This document shows, in pieces, positions 1 to 8,403 of a stretch of 64,000 bases of DNA. How positions within the stretch are numbered: position 1 is the first letter of the stretch; every line of letters starts with the position of its first letter. A program made the translations under genes and the position numbers. Under the pieces are notes generated by a model, which was given only the letters and a program-made list of their open reading frames with translations, ran no database searches and was not told the DNA's origin. This DNA is from SZAS-103 sp036496805 (lineage in GTDB: Bacteria > Pseudomonadota > Gammaproteobacteria > Xanthomonadales > Xanthomonadaceae), in contig DASXKN010000034.1 of assembly GCA_036496805.1 (NCBI GenBank), forward strand, positions 62,001 to 126,000. Reading direction: 5' to 3'.

Positions 1-21
1 CGATTTAAGCAACGACGGTGC

Positions 22-720
22 TCAGGAAAGCGGCTGAGCCGCGAGCGCTTCCTGCTGGAAGCGTTGCAGGCTGCGGGGATCGTCCGCTGCCGCGGACAAG
101 GCATGGACCGCATCGAGCAATCGCAGCGCGCCGACGAAGCCGCAGCTCGCCTTGAGCTTGTGCAGCACGGCGCGTGCATCGTCGAAATCGCCGGCTTCGA
201 CCGCGCGCACGACCGCCGCCGCCTGCAGGGGAAGTTCCGCCACGAACAGGCCGCGCATGGCTTCCACCGCCGCCGCGTTGCCGCCGAGCGCCTGCAGGGC
301 GATGGCGTCGTCCCAGACCGGCGCATCGGCGCCGCCGTTCGCGCGCGCACTGGCCAGCACGCGGCGCACCGCGGCGTGCAGGGCAGGGATCGTCAACGGC
401 TTCTGCAGCACTTCGGCGAAACCGGCCGCGAGCAGATGATCGAGGCGTTCGGCCTGCACCTCGGCGGTCAGGCACAGGGCAGGGGTATCCGGCCGCAGTG
501 CGCGCATGCGCTCCAGCAACTCCTCGCCGCTGCCATCGGGCAGGTTGGCGTCGAGCAGCCAAAGGTGGAACGGCGCCTCGGACGACTTCACGTGCGCGAG
601 GGCCTGGGCCGCATCGACCGCCACGTCGACGACGGTCGCCGGCATCGACTGCAGCGCGAGCGTGAGGAAGCCGCGGCTCACCGCGTCATCCTCGACGAGC
701 AGCAGGCGAACGGGATTCAT
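22..720 (-). CDS. Response regulator with receiver and Hpt domains
   Basis: The 232-residue cytoplasmic protein starts at an ATG whose first residues, MNPVRLLLVEDD, form a standard receiver beta-1 strand with its acidic pocket. The likely phospho-accepting Asp lies in the LLDANLPDG segment and the conserved Lys in the LQKPL segment. The C-terminal third looks like a histidine phosphotransfer (Hpt) domain, with LHKLKASCGFVGA carrying the candidate phospho-His. REC-Hpt proteins normally act as relay intermediates for a hybrid histidine kinase. No kinase is adjacent inside the window; one could lie left of base 1, since this gene runs toward that edge. Only 32 bases separate its start from the divergent ydbH-like gene. 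An upstream in-frame extension overlapping that gene was not used because it lacks family similarity. Confidence 0.85.
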   Translation of the reverse strand: MNPVRLLLVEDDAVSRGFLTLALQSMPATVVDVAVDAAQALAHVKSSEAPFHLWLLDANLPDGSGEELLERMRALRPDTPALCLTAEVQAERLDHLLAAGFAEVLQKPLTIPALHAAVRRVLASARANGGADAPVWDDAIALQALGGNAAAVEAMRGLFVAELPLQAAAVVRAVEAGDFDDARAVLHKLKASCGFVGALRLLDAVHALSAAADDPRSLQRFQQEALAAQPLS

Positions 721-752
721 CGCGGGCGGGCGGGATGGCACACTGAGCCAGC

Positions 753-2819
753 ATGAAGTCCCGGGCCTTTCCCCGCAAGCACGGCGCCGCGAACCTCGCG
801 CTGGCTTGCGCCATCCTGTTGTGCGCGTCGCTGGCGAGCGCGCCGGCATGCGCGCGCACGCTGGACATGCGCGTGGATTCGCTGCAATCCGCCACCGCGA
901 CCGCCAGCGGCTTGCGCTTGCTCCTGATGATCGACGACTCGGCACAGGGCGGCCGCCTGCGCATCGATGCCGACCGTGTCGATACTCCGAACCTCGGCTA
1001 TGCGTTCCGCGACGTGCACTGGGAATGCCCATTGGTGCGCGACAAGGCAGGCGCATGGCAGTGCCAGGGCGACGTGCGCGCGGGGAAGGCGAAACCGATG
1101 CGGCTTGCGGTGACGGTCGCAACCGCGACGATGTCGGCAAGGCTCTCGGATGGTGCGAGTGCAGCTACCGTGCAGAGCGATGCGAAGACGCCCGACACCA
1201 CGCGCCTGCTGTTCGAACAAGTGCCGGCCGCGTGGCTGGATGCGTACGTCGCGAGCCTGGGGGCGAAAGGCCATTTGCAGAAAGGCCGGCTCGACGCCCA
1301 GCTCGTCATCCGTTCGCCTTCGAGGACCGTGGTCGACATGCGGGGACCATTGCGCCTGCGCGGCTTCGCGCTGGAAACGCCCGACGGCAGCGTCGCGACC
1401 GACGCACTCGACGCCGACGTGCGCCTCGCGTTCAACCGCAACGCCTCGCAGCGCAAGCTCGCCATCGATGCCGACGTGCACGGCGGCGAATTGCTCGCGG
1501 GCGGCCTGTACGCCGCCTTGCCGAAGACGCCGATCACGGCCGGCCTGCGCGCGCAGCAGGCCGGCAACGGCGACTGGACCTTGTCCGCGCTGGACTGGAA
1601 GGACGGCGCCGTGCTGACCGCGAGCGGCGGCGCGCGCTGGTCCCCGACGCAGGGCCTGCGCACGCTGGACCTGCAACTGCAAAGCCGCGATCTCGCCATC
1701 GCCCACGATCGCTACCTCACCGGCTGGCTCGATCCGGCCGGATTCGCAGGCCTGAAACTCCACGGCGAGGCGCAGGCCGACATCGCGCTGGGCGAGAACG
1801 GCTGGCGGTCCGGGCATGCGCGGTTGCAGGGCGTGGATGCGATCGACGGCAAGCAGCGCTTCGAACTCCACGGCCTCGCCGGCGATCTGCGCTGGACTGC
1901 CGACGCTGTAGCCGTCGACAGCGCGCTGCACTGGAACAGCGGCGCCCTGTTCGGAATCGCGCTCGGCCCGGCGCCGTTCGCGCTGCGCAGCCAGTCGCGC
2001 CACATCGCGTTGTCCGCGCCGGCTGGCATTCCGATGCTCGGCGGCACGCTGCGCCTGGATCGCTTCGATCTCGTTCCGCCGACCGCCAACAGCGGCGCGC
2101 GCTTCGTCCTCGGCCTGTCGTTGCTGAAACTGGAAGTGGCGCAGATCGCCAGGGTGCTGGGCTGGCCGGCGTTCGGCGGCACCCTCGACGGCAACCTGCC
2201 GTCGGCGCACTACGCGGACAACGTGCTGGACTTCGATGGCGCGCTCAATGCGCAGGTGTTTGGCGGCAAGCTCGCGATCACGCGGCTGGCGATGGAGCGC
2301 CCGTTCGGCGATGACCCCAGCGTCAACGTCGACCTGGACATCGACGATTTCGACCTCAAGACGCTGACCAGCCTGTTCGGCTTTGGCCAGATCAGCGGTC
2401 GCCTCGATGGCAGCATCCGCGGCCTGCGCCTGCTCGACTGGACGCCGGTGGCTTTCGACGCGCAATTGCGCAGCGATGACAAGGCGCCCGACAGCCGCCG
2501 CATCAGCCAGCGCGCGATCGTCGACCTGTCCGACGTCGGCGGTTCCGGCATCGCGGCGGGCCTGCAGTCGCAGGCGCTCAGGCTCTTCCAGGATTTCGGC
2601 TATGCGCGGCTCGGGCTGTCGTGCAAGCTCGCCAACGACGTCTGCCGCATGGGCGGGATCGAAAAGGATACGGGCGGTTCAGCGGGCGCCGGCTATACCA
2701 TCGTCGAGGGTTCGGGTCTGCCCCACATCAGCGTGATCGGTTTCGAACGCCAGGTCGACTGGCCGACGCTGGTCGCGCGGCTGAAGGCGGCGACACAAGG
2801 TCACATCGTCGTGAAATGA
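753..2819 (+). CDS. YdbH-like AsmA-type envelope lipid-transport protein
   Basis: This 688-residue protein has an N-terminal hydrophobic signal/anchor (about residues 12-34) and then a long beta-rich region. The last 150 residues resemble the C-terminal domain of E. coli YdbH: a VDLSDVGGSGI stretch, a short cysteine-containing segment (SCKLANDVC), and a terminal VIGFERQVDWPTLV-like strand. In E. coli, YdbH is one of three AsmA-like proteins (with TamB and YhdP) that move phospholipid from inner to outer membrane, working with the lipoprotein YnbE and the small protein YdbL. The next gene encodes a DUF1318 lipoprotein, which supports the assignment. At 688 residues it is shorter than E. coli YdbH (about 880). 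Placing it in this family is inference from motif memory and neighbourhood. Confidence 0.75.
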   Translation: MKSRAFPRKHGAANLALACAILLCASLASAPACARTLDMRVDSLQSATATASGLRLLLMIDDSAQGGRLRIDADRVDTPNLGYAFRDVHWECPLVRDKAGAWQCQGDVRAGKAKPMRLAVTVATATMSARLSDGASAATVQSDAKTPDTTRLLFEQVPAAWLDAYVASLGAKGHLQKGRLDAQLVIRSPSRTVVDMRGPLRLRGFALETPDGSVATDALDADVRLAFNRNASQRKLAIDADVHGGELLAGGLYAALPKTPITAGLRAQQAGNGDWTLSALDWKDGAVLTASGGARWSPTQGLRTLDLQLQSRDLAIAHDRYLTGWLDPAGFAGLKLHGEAQADIALGENGWRSGHARLQGVDAIDGKQRFELHGLAGDLRWTADAVAVDSALHWNSGALFGIALGPAPFALRSQSRHIALSAPAGIPMLGGTLRLDRFDLVPPTANSGARFVLGLSLLKLEVAQIARVLGWPAFGGTLDGNLPSAHYADNVLDFDGALNAQVFGGKLAITRLAMERPFGDDPSVNVDLDIDDFDLKTLTSLFGFGQISGRLDGSIRGLRLLDWTPVAFDAQLRSDDKAPDSRRISQRAIVDLSDVGGSGIAAGLQSQALRLFQDFGYARLGLSCKLANDVCRMGGIEKDTGGSAGAGYTIVEGSGLPHISVIGFERQVDWPTLVARLKAATQGHIVVK

Positions 2820-2852
2820 TCCGTTGGATCGCGATTTCTGGAGGAGACCGTC

Positions 2853-3470
2853 GTGCGCAAACCGTTCGGACGCCGCAGGTTGCTGGGAGGAGGCCTCGTC
2901 GCCGCGCTGCTGCTCAGCGCCTGCGTGACGATCAACGTCTATTTCCCGGCCGCGCAGGCGCAGGAAGCGGCGAAGGAATTCGTCGACAAGGTGATCGGTC
3001 CATCCGACCAGCAGGCTCCGCCATCTTCGGACAAGAATGATCAAGGCGCGCCGCAAAAATCACCGGGCCTGGGCCTGCTCTCCTTCATCATCCCCGACGC
3101 ACAGGCGCAGTCGGCGCCGAACTTCAACATCCGCACGCCCGCTATCCAGGCGATCGAGGAGCGCATGGCGCAGCGTTTCACGGCCTCGTTGCAGGCCTCG
3201 TTCGATTCCGGCGCGCTGGGTTTCGCGAAAGACGGCCTGGTCACGGTACGCGACGCCACGAAGATCGCGCTCAAGGACCGCGTGGGCGTGAACCAGGCGG
3301 TGGCCGAAGACAACCGCGACCGCAACGCGGTCTACCGCGAGATCGCTGTCGCCAACGGGCATGCCGAGTGGGAAGCGCAGATACGCGCGACTTTCGCGAA
3401 GCAGTGGGTCGCGGGTGCGCATGCTGGCTGGTGGTACCAGGATGCCGGTGGGGCGTGGAAGCAGAAGTAG
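2853..3470 (+). CDS. DUF1318 (YdbL-family) lipoprotein, partner of YdbH
   Basis: The 205-residue protein starts at GTG, preceded at good spacing by a GGAGGAG ribosome site near 2840. It has a twin-Arg-like basic start, a hydrophobic stretch and a lipobox (LLLSAC), so it is a predicted lipoprotein. Directly after the Cys comes VTINVYFPA, a short strand like the one in YnbE. The C-terminal half has the YdbL/DUF1318 pattern: KDGLVTVRDA, then AEDNRDRNAVYREIA, and an ending around WYQDAGGAW. In E. coli the lipoprotein (YnbE) and YdbL are separate genes; here one chain carries features of both. It lies 33 bases after the ydbH-like gene and is probably co-transcribed with it. The residues between the two parts (about 50-90) are low-complexity. 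Confidence 0.8.
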   Translation: MRKPFGRRRLLGGGLVAALLLSACVTINVYFPAAQAQEAAKEFVDKVIGPSDQQAPPSSDKNDQGAPQKSPGLGLLSFIIPDAQAQSAPNFNIRTPAIQAIEERMAQRFTASLQASFDSGALGFAKDGLVTVRDATKIALKDRVGVNQAVAEDNRDRNAVYREIAVANGHAEWEAQIRATFAKQWVAGAHAGWWYQDAGGAWKQK

Positions 3471-3501
3471 CGTGAAAGCAAAGCTTCCGCGCTGACGCGC
3501 G

Positions 3502-3982
3502 GGTTACTTTTGTTTCGGCAAAAGTAACCAAAACCATCTGCGCCGGACACTCGCCGCCGCGATGAAGCCCCGTCGGTACCCTGCGCTCCTCGGAAAACGC
3601 GGGCCGGCCCGAACTCGCACATCCATGTGCTCAGACAGTCGGGCCTTTCCCCCGCGTTTTCCTCCGGTGCTCGGCTCGCTTTACGGCGCAAGAGCAAAAG
3701 GCAGAAGCGACCAGCAGAAGCAAAGGCGAAGGCCAACGGCCCCTCTGGGTTGCTTGATGCTTTGCTTTACCGTGCTTCGGCTCTTGCTCTTGCGCCGTAA
3801 AGCGAGCCGAGCATCGCAGCGGGCGGCGGGAGCAAGGCCCGACTGTCTGAGGGCCATGGATGGCCCGAGTTCGGGCCGGCCCGCCGACTGCGAGAAGCGC
3901 AGGGTACCGGGACAGTTTCATCGTCCCGGCTCGTGTCCGGCGCAATGGTCTTTGGCTACTTTCTCCCGAAAGAGAAAGTAGC
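3502..3982. repeat. Long imperfect inverted repeat with hairpin ends
   Basis: The left arm (3502-3700) and right arm (3781-3982) are reverse complements over roughly 200 bases, with scattered mismatches and small indels, around an 80-base centre. Each outer end is itself a hairpin: 3502-3512 pairs with 3519-3529 (11 bp, loop TTTCGG), and 3955-3965 pairs with 3972-3982 (11 bp). The innermost shared block reads GCTTTACGGCGCAAGAGCAA on the left and its complement on the right. Open frames that cross the element (for example 3562-3981 plus and 3631-4026 minus) are low-complexity products of the repeat, so I call no gene between 3471 and 4123. Similar intergenic repeats ending in GTTACTTTT-type hairpins are common in Xanthomonadales. 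Function unknown. Confidence 0.85.
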
Positions 3983-4123
3983 TCGCGCGACAGCGCGAAA
4001 CGCTCCTGATTTGTACAGTGACTCACCCCGCGGCAGCGACCGGAACCGCTTCACAGCAACGGGAAACGCGTCGTGCGAATCGAATCACAGCAAAAGCAAC
4101 TCAATTCGCCCTGATTTGAGACA

Positions 4124-5494
4124 ATGCGCGCCCGGATCGACCGTAAACCCGCCGTGGCCCGCAACAACAGCTTTTCCCGCGTCCCCTTCGAAACGACCAT
4201 CGACGGCCTGACCCACGACGGCCGCGGCGTTGCGCGCCGCGACGGCAAGGCCGTGTTCGTGCGCGGCGCGTTGCCGGGCGAGCGCGTGATCGCGCAGCCG
4301 ACCGCGAAGCATCGCCACTTCGACGAGGCTTCCGCGATCGAGGTGCTGCACGCCTCGCCCGACCGCGTCGAGCCGAAGTGCGCGCATTTCGGGCATTGCT
4401 CCGGTTGCGTGCTGCAGCACATGGACGCGGCGAAGCAGATCGAGGCCAAGCAGAACGTCCTGGTCGAAAACCTCGAGCGCATTGGCCACGTCGAACCCGG
4501 CCGCATCCTGCCGCCGCTGACGGACGCGCCCTGGGGCTATCGCCGCAAGGGTCGGTTGTCGGTGCGCTACGTCGAGAAGAAGGGACGCACCCTGGTCGGC
4601 TTCCGCGAGGACGATCCGCGTTTCGTCGCCGATCTCCGCCGTTGCGAGACCGTGGTGCCGGCGATCGGCACTCGCGTCGGTGCGATCGCGGAGGCGGTCG
4701 ACATGCTGGGAGGCAAGCGCGACATCCCGCAGATCGAATTCATCGTCGGCGATGACGCGACCCGCGAAACCGGCCTGCCGGCACTGGTGTTCCGTCACCT
4801 CAAGCCGCTGTCGGAATCCGACCAGTCGATCCTGGTGGAGTTCGCAAAAGCCAACGACTTCGCCATTTTCCTGCAACCGGGCGGCGTCGATTCGGTGCGT
4901 CCGCTGTGGCCGGAGCAGGGCGTGGCACTGGAATTCCTGCTGCCTCAGCACGAGCTGAAGATTGCTTTCCAGCCGCTGGATTTCATCCAGGTCAATGCCG
5001 GCATGAACGCGCGGATGATCGCGCGCACGCTCGAATTGCTCGATCCGCAGCCCGGCCAGCGCATCCTCGACCTGTTCTGCGGCCTCGGCAATTTCACCCT
5101 GCCGATCGCGCGCCGTGTCGCCGAGGTTGTCGGCGTCGAGGGCGATGCCGGCCTGGTCGCGCGTGCGCGCGCGAACGCCGAGCGCAACGGCATCGTCAAC
5201 GCCCGTTTTTACGCGGCCGACCTCGCGTCGCCGCTCGCCTACGAGCCGTGGATCGGCGAGCCGTACGATACGCTGCTGCTCGATCCGCCGCGTTCGGGCG
5301 CCGAGGCCCTGCTGCCGCAATTGCAACTCAAGAAGATCGACCGCATCGTTTACGTGTCCTGCCATCCGGGATCGCTCGCGCGCGATGCCGGCTTCCTCGT
5401 GCGCGAGCGCGGCTACAAGCTGCGCGCGGCTGGCGTGATGGACATGTTCCCGCACACCGGGCACGTCGAAAGCATCGCCCTGTTCGAGCGCTGA
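4124..5494 (+). CDS. rlmD: 23S rRNA (uracil-1939-C5)-methyltransferase RlmD
   Basis: The 456-residue enzyme uses S-adenosylmethionine to methylate U1939 of 23S rRNA. An N-terminal TRAM-like domain (about 18-75; DGLTHDGRGVARRDGKAVFV, ALPGERV) is followed by the iron-sulfur cysteines CAHFGHCSGC near residue 85 and a further Cys in LRRCETV. The SAM site ILDLFCGLGNFTLPIA, the DPPR loop (LLLDPPRSGA) and the catalytic Cys in VYVSCHPGSLARD complete the family pattern. Length matches RumA/RlmD (about 430-455). It heads a tight operon, with the next gene starting one base after this stop. A GTG ten codons in (4154) is an alternative start, since the family core begins just downstream of it. Confidence 0.96.
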   Translation: MRARIDRKPAVARNNSFSRVPFETTIDGLTHDGRGVARRDGKAVFVRGALPGERVIAQPTAKHRHFDEASAIEVLHASPDRVEPKCAHFGHCSGCVLQHMDAAKQIEAKQNVLVENLERIGHVEPGRILPPLTDAPWGYRRKGRLSVRYVEKKGRTLVGFREDDPRFVADLRRCETVVPAIGTRVGAIAEAVDMLGGKRDIPQIEFIVGDDATRETGLPALVFRHLKPLSESDQSILVEFAKANDFAIFLQPGGVDSVRPLWPEQGVALEFLLPQHELKIAFQPLDFIQVNAGMNARMIARTLELLDPQPGQRILDLFCGLGNFTLPIARRVAEVVGVEGDAGLVARARANAERNGIVNARFYAADLASPLAYEPWIGEPYDTLLLDPPRSGAEALLPQLQLKKIDRIVYVSCHPGSLARDAGFLVRERGYKLRAAGVMDMFPHTGHVESIALFER

Positions 5495-5495
5495 G

Positions 5496-5999
5496 ATGGG
5501 CATCGAGATCGAGCGCAAGTTCCTGGTGAATGGCGACGGCTGGCGTGGCGCCATCGAGAAGTCCACGCGCATGGCGCAGGGCTATCTCAACGATGCCGCG
5601 TCGGTGCAGTCCGGCGCGCAGAAGTCCTCGGTGCGGGTGCGCATCGCCGGCGATGCCGCCTTCCTCAACATCAAGTCGCGCGAGCTCGGCCACACGCGCC
5701 AGGAATTCGAGTATCCGATCCCCGTCGCCGACGCGCAGGCGCTGCTCGAACTCTGCGTCGGCGGCCTGATCGACAAGACCCGGCATTACGTTCATCACGC
5801 CGGATTCCTCTGGGAAGTCGACGAGTTCGCCAGCGACAACCACGGACTGGTCGTCGCGGAGATCGAGCTGCCTGCCGCCGATACCGTGTTCGACAGGCCC
5901 GGCTGGGTCGGCCGCGAGGTCACCGACGCGCCGCGCTATTACAATCTCGCCCTGGCGCAGCGTCCGTATGCGCACTGGACGCACGAGGAGAAAGCCTGA
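5496..5999 (+). CDS. CYTH domain protein (triphosphatase / class IV cyclase fold)
   Basis: The 167-residue single-domain protein opens with the CYTH signature EIERKFLV, the ExExK metal/triphosphate-binding strand, at residues 3-10. Further basic and acidic strands (VRVRIAGDAAFLNIKSR, RQEFEYPIP, KTRHYV, WEVDEF, LVVAEIELP) fit the triphosphate tunnel fold. Small stand-alone bacterial CYTH proteins usually hydrolyse inorganic tripolyphosphate rather than make cAMP, so triphosphatase is the more likely activity; this is inferred from the family. It sits one base after rlmD and overlaps nagZ by one base (TGATG), so it is an internal gene of the salvage/recycling operon. Confidence 0.9.
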   Translation: MGIEIERKFLVNGDGWRGAIEKSTRMAQGYLNDAASVQSGAQKSSVRVRIAGDAAFLNIKSRELGHTRQEFEYPIPVADAQALLELCVGGLIDKTRHYVHHAGFLWEVDEFASDNHGLVVAEIELPAADTVFDRPGWVGREVTDAPRYYNLALAQRPYAHWTHEEKA

Positions 6000-7009
6000 T
6001 GCTGGTGATAGGAATCGCGGGAACCACGCTCGACGCGGCCGAACGCGATTGGCTGCAGCACCCGGCGGTCGGCGGGGTGATCCTGTTCGCGCGCAACTTC
6101 GCCTCGCGCGCGCAGGTGACCGAGCTGGCCGCGGAGATCAGAGCGGCCGCGCCGCGTCCACAGATGCTTTGCGTGGACCAGGAAGGCGGACGCGTGCAGC
6201 GCTTCCGCGACGGCTTCGCCGCGCTGCCGTCGCTCGAGGGTTTCGGTCGCCTGCATGCGCGCGATGCGCAGGCCGCACTGGCGCTTGCAGAGGAACACGC
6301 CTGGTTGATGGCCAGCGAGATCCGCGCGCTCGACGTCGACCTCAGCTTCGCGCCGGTGGTCGACCTCGGACGCGGCAACCGCGCGATCGGCGACCGCGCG
6401 TTCTCTCCCGAACCATCGATCGTCGCCGACTTCACCCGTGCCTATGTGCGCGGCATGCACGCGGCGGGAATGGCGGCGACGCTCAAGCATTTCCCCGGCC
6501 ACGGCTCGGTGCTCGAAGACACGCATTTCGACAGTGCGACCGACCCGCGACCGTTCGGCACGCTGGGCAGCGAGGATCTCGTGCCCTTCGTGGCCGGCAT
6601 CGCAGCCGGCGCGGAAGCCGTCATGCTTGCCCACGTCACCTATCCGGCCGTCGCGCCCGAGCCCGCCGGCTATTCGCCGCGCTGGATCAACGAGATCCTG
6701 CGCAGGGACATGGGTTTCCGCGGCGTGGTGTTCTCCGACGACATCGGCATGGCCGCGGCGGAATCGGCCGGCGGCATCGCCGCGCGCATCGCCGCGCATC
6801 TCGATGCGGGCTGCGATGCCGTGCTGGTCTGCTCGCCGAAAATCGTGGCCGATTCGCTGGCGGCGATGGACCGGCGTCCTGCGCCGCGCGCCGACGCGCT
6901 GGCTCCGCTGTTCGGTCGCAGCCGCATCGGCTGGGATGCGCTCATCGCCGATCCGCGCCATGCGCAGGCGGTCGCGCGCGTGACCGGCGATGTTTTCGCG
7001 GAGGTCTGA
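5999..7009 (+). CDS. nagZ: Beta-N-acetylhexosaminidase NagZ (GH3)
   Basis: The 336-residue cytoplasmic glycosidase removes GlcNAc from GlcNAc-anhydroMurNAc-peptides during peptidoglycan recycling. GH3 hallmarks are present: CVDQEGGRVQRF near residue 57, LSFAPVVDLGRGNRAIGDRAF, the KHFPGHG loop that carries the general acid/base His, and VVFSDDIGM with the nucleophile Asp. Length matches the usual 330-345 for proteobacterial NagZ. It overlaps the CYTH gene by one base and is followed after three bases by hpt. The nagZ-hpt-phosphorylase order couples wall recycling and purine salvage in one transcript; no direct biochemical link between them is known to me. Confidence 0.96.
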   Translation: MLVIGIAGTTLDAAERDWLQHPAVGGVILFARNFASRAQVTELAAEIRAAAPRPQMLCVDQEGGRVQRFRDGFAALPSLEGFGRLHARDAQAALALAEEHAWLMASEIRALDVDLSFAPVVDLGRGNRAIGDRAFSPEPSIVADFTRAYVRGMHAAGMAATLKHFPGHGSVLEDTHFDSATDPRPFGTLGSEDLVPFVAGIAAGAEAVMLAHVTYPAVAPEPAGYSPRWINEILRRDMGFRGVVFSDDIGMAAAESAGGIAARIAAHLDAGCDAVLVCSPKIVADSLAAMDRRPAPRADALAPLFGRSRIGWDALIADPRHAQAVARVTGDVFAEV

Positions 7010-7012
7010 TCC

Positions 7013-7570
7013 ATGCGCGATCTCGCCGAGGCACTCAGGCATTCCGACCTGATCCACGACCGCGCGACCATCGATGCGGCGATAACGCGCATGGCTGCCG
7101 AGGTTCGCAAGGATTGCGCCGGCGAACGCCTGCTGATGCTCACGGTCATGCACGGCGGCATGTTCTTCGCCTCCGGACTCGCGCTCGCGCTGGGGCAGGG
7201 CGATTCGCTCGATCTCGATTTCGACTACCTGCACGCGACCCGCTATCGCGGCGCAACCACCGGCGCGGGTCTCGAATGGAAGCATCGTCCCGCGACCTCG
7301 CTGCAGGGTCGGCACGTGCTGATCGCCGACGATATCCTCGACGAGGGCCATACGCTCGACGCGATCCGCGCCTGGTGCCGCGAGCAGGACGCCGCTTCGA
7401 TCCGCATCGCAGTACTCGCGTGGAAACGCCATGGCCGCGGCGTGCCCGACCTGGCCGCGGACTACGTGGGTGTCGACGTGCCCGACCGCTACGTCTACGG
7501 CTTCGGCATGGACTTCCACGAACAGGGCCGCAACCTGCCGGCGATCTACGCCTTGAAGGAAACGGCATGA
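7013..7570 (+). CDS. hpt: Hypoxanthine-guanine phosphoribosyltransferase
   Basis: The 185-residue type I phosphoribosyltransferase converts hypoxanthine or guanine plus PRPP to IMP or GMP. The PRPP-binding motif VLIADDILDEGHTL lies at about residues 103-116, and an MHGGMFFASGLA loop near residue 44 occupies the pyrophosphate-binding position. The C-terminal YVYGFGMDFHEQGRNLP matches the nucleotide-binding hood ending of bacterial Hpt proteins. It starts three bases after nagZ and its stop overlaps the start of the phosphorylase gene (ATGA), so translation is probably coupled. The downstream enzyme can yield hypoxanthine from methylthioinosine, which this enzyme would salvage. Confidence 0.93.
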   Translation: MRDLAEALRHSDLIHDRATIDAAITRMAAEVRKDCAGERLLMLTVMHGGMFFASGLALALGQGDSLDLDFDYLHATRYRGATTGAGLEWKHRPATSLQGRHVLIADDILDEGHTLDAIRAWCREQDAASIRIAVLAWKRHGRGVPDLAADYVGVDVPDRYVYGFGMDFHEQGRNLPAIYALKETA

Positions 7571-8370
7571 GCCCGCGCGAGGAAGGAAGAATCACGCTTG
7601 CCGTGATCGGCGGCACCGGCCTGTACAAGCTCGCCGCGCTCGCCGACGAGAAGGCGATGACGGCCGCGACGCCCTACGGCATGCCTTCGGGCCCGGTGCG
7701 CGTCGGCGATTTCGGTGGCCACCGCATCGCCTTCCTGGCGCGCCACGGCGAGGCGCATTCGCTGCCGCCGCACTCGGTCAACTATCGCGCGAACCTGTGG
7801 CTGCTCAAGGAGATCGGCGTGACGCGCGTGCTCGCGGTGAACGCCGTCGGCGGCATCACCGAGCGCCACGGGCCGCGTGCGATCGGCGTGCCCGACCAGA
7901 TCATCGACTACACCTGGGGCCGCGCCAGCACGTTCTGCGAAGGCAGTGCCTGGGAAGAGCAGGGCAGCGAGGTGCTGCACGTCGACATGACCGAGCCGTA
8001 CACGCGATCCCTGCGCGAGTCCGTGCTCGCGGCTGCGAGCGTGGCGAAGATCGGGGTCGTCGACGGCGGCTGCTACGGCGCCACCCAGGGTCCGCGCCTG
8101 GAGACGAAGGCCGAGATCGAACGCCTGCGCCGCGACGGCTGCGATCTCGTCGGCATGACCGGCATGCCCGAGGCGGGGCTCGCGCGCGAACTCGGACTCG
8201 ACTATGCCGCGGTAGCCTTGGTCGCTAACTGGGCGGCCGGTTGCGGCCCCTCGACAGGCTCGGGATCCACCGAGATCACGATGGAGGAAGTGTTCGCGAA
8301 CCTCGACCACGCGACCGCGCACCTGCCGGCACTGCTCTTCGCCCTGCTCGACGCGATCGATCCGCGCTGA
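7567..8370 (+). CDS. S-methyl-5'-thioinosine / methylthioadenosine phosphorylase
   Basis: The 267-residue protein is a PNP/MTAP-family phosphorylase. It has the phosphate loop AVIGGTGLY at the N-terminus, the FLARHGEAHSLPPHSVNYRAN segment, TRVLAVNAVGGI, YGATQGPRLETKAEI and LVGMTGMPEAGLARELG. In pseudomonads and xanthomonads this family is annotated as methylthioinosine phosphorylase, which releases hypoxanthine for Hpt; I cannot fix substrate choice from sequence alone. The start ATG overlaps the hpt stop by four bases. Residues about 227-236 (CGPSTGSGST) look like a translated piece of the dispersed TCGACAGGCTC repeat inserted in frame just before the conserved EITMEEV segment, which may explain the slightly long chain. 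Confidence 0.9.
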   Translation: MSPREEGRITLAVIGGTGLYKLAALADEKAMTAATPYGMPSGPVRVGDFGGHRIAFLARHGEAHSLPPHSVNYRANLWLLKEIGVTRVLAVNAVGGITERHGPRAIGVPDQIIDYTWGRASTFCEGSAWEEQGSEVLHVDMTEPYTRSLRESVLAAASVAKIGVVDGGCYGATQGPRLETKAEIERLRRDGCDLVGMTGMPEAGLARELGLDYAAVALVANWAAGCGPSTGSGSTEITMEEVFANLDHATAHLPALLFALLDAIDPR

Positions 8371-8403
8371 GACGACCGCCGCCGCGCTGTTGGTCGGTCT
8401 CGC

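Noticed and set aside
3562..4026. Open reading frames inside the long inverted repeat
   Set aside because: Arg/Ser-rich low-complexity products that follow the repeat arms on both strands; no ribosome site or family similarity.
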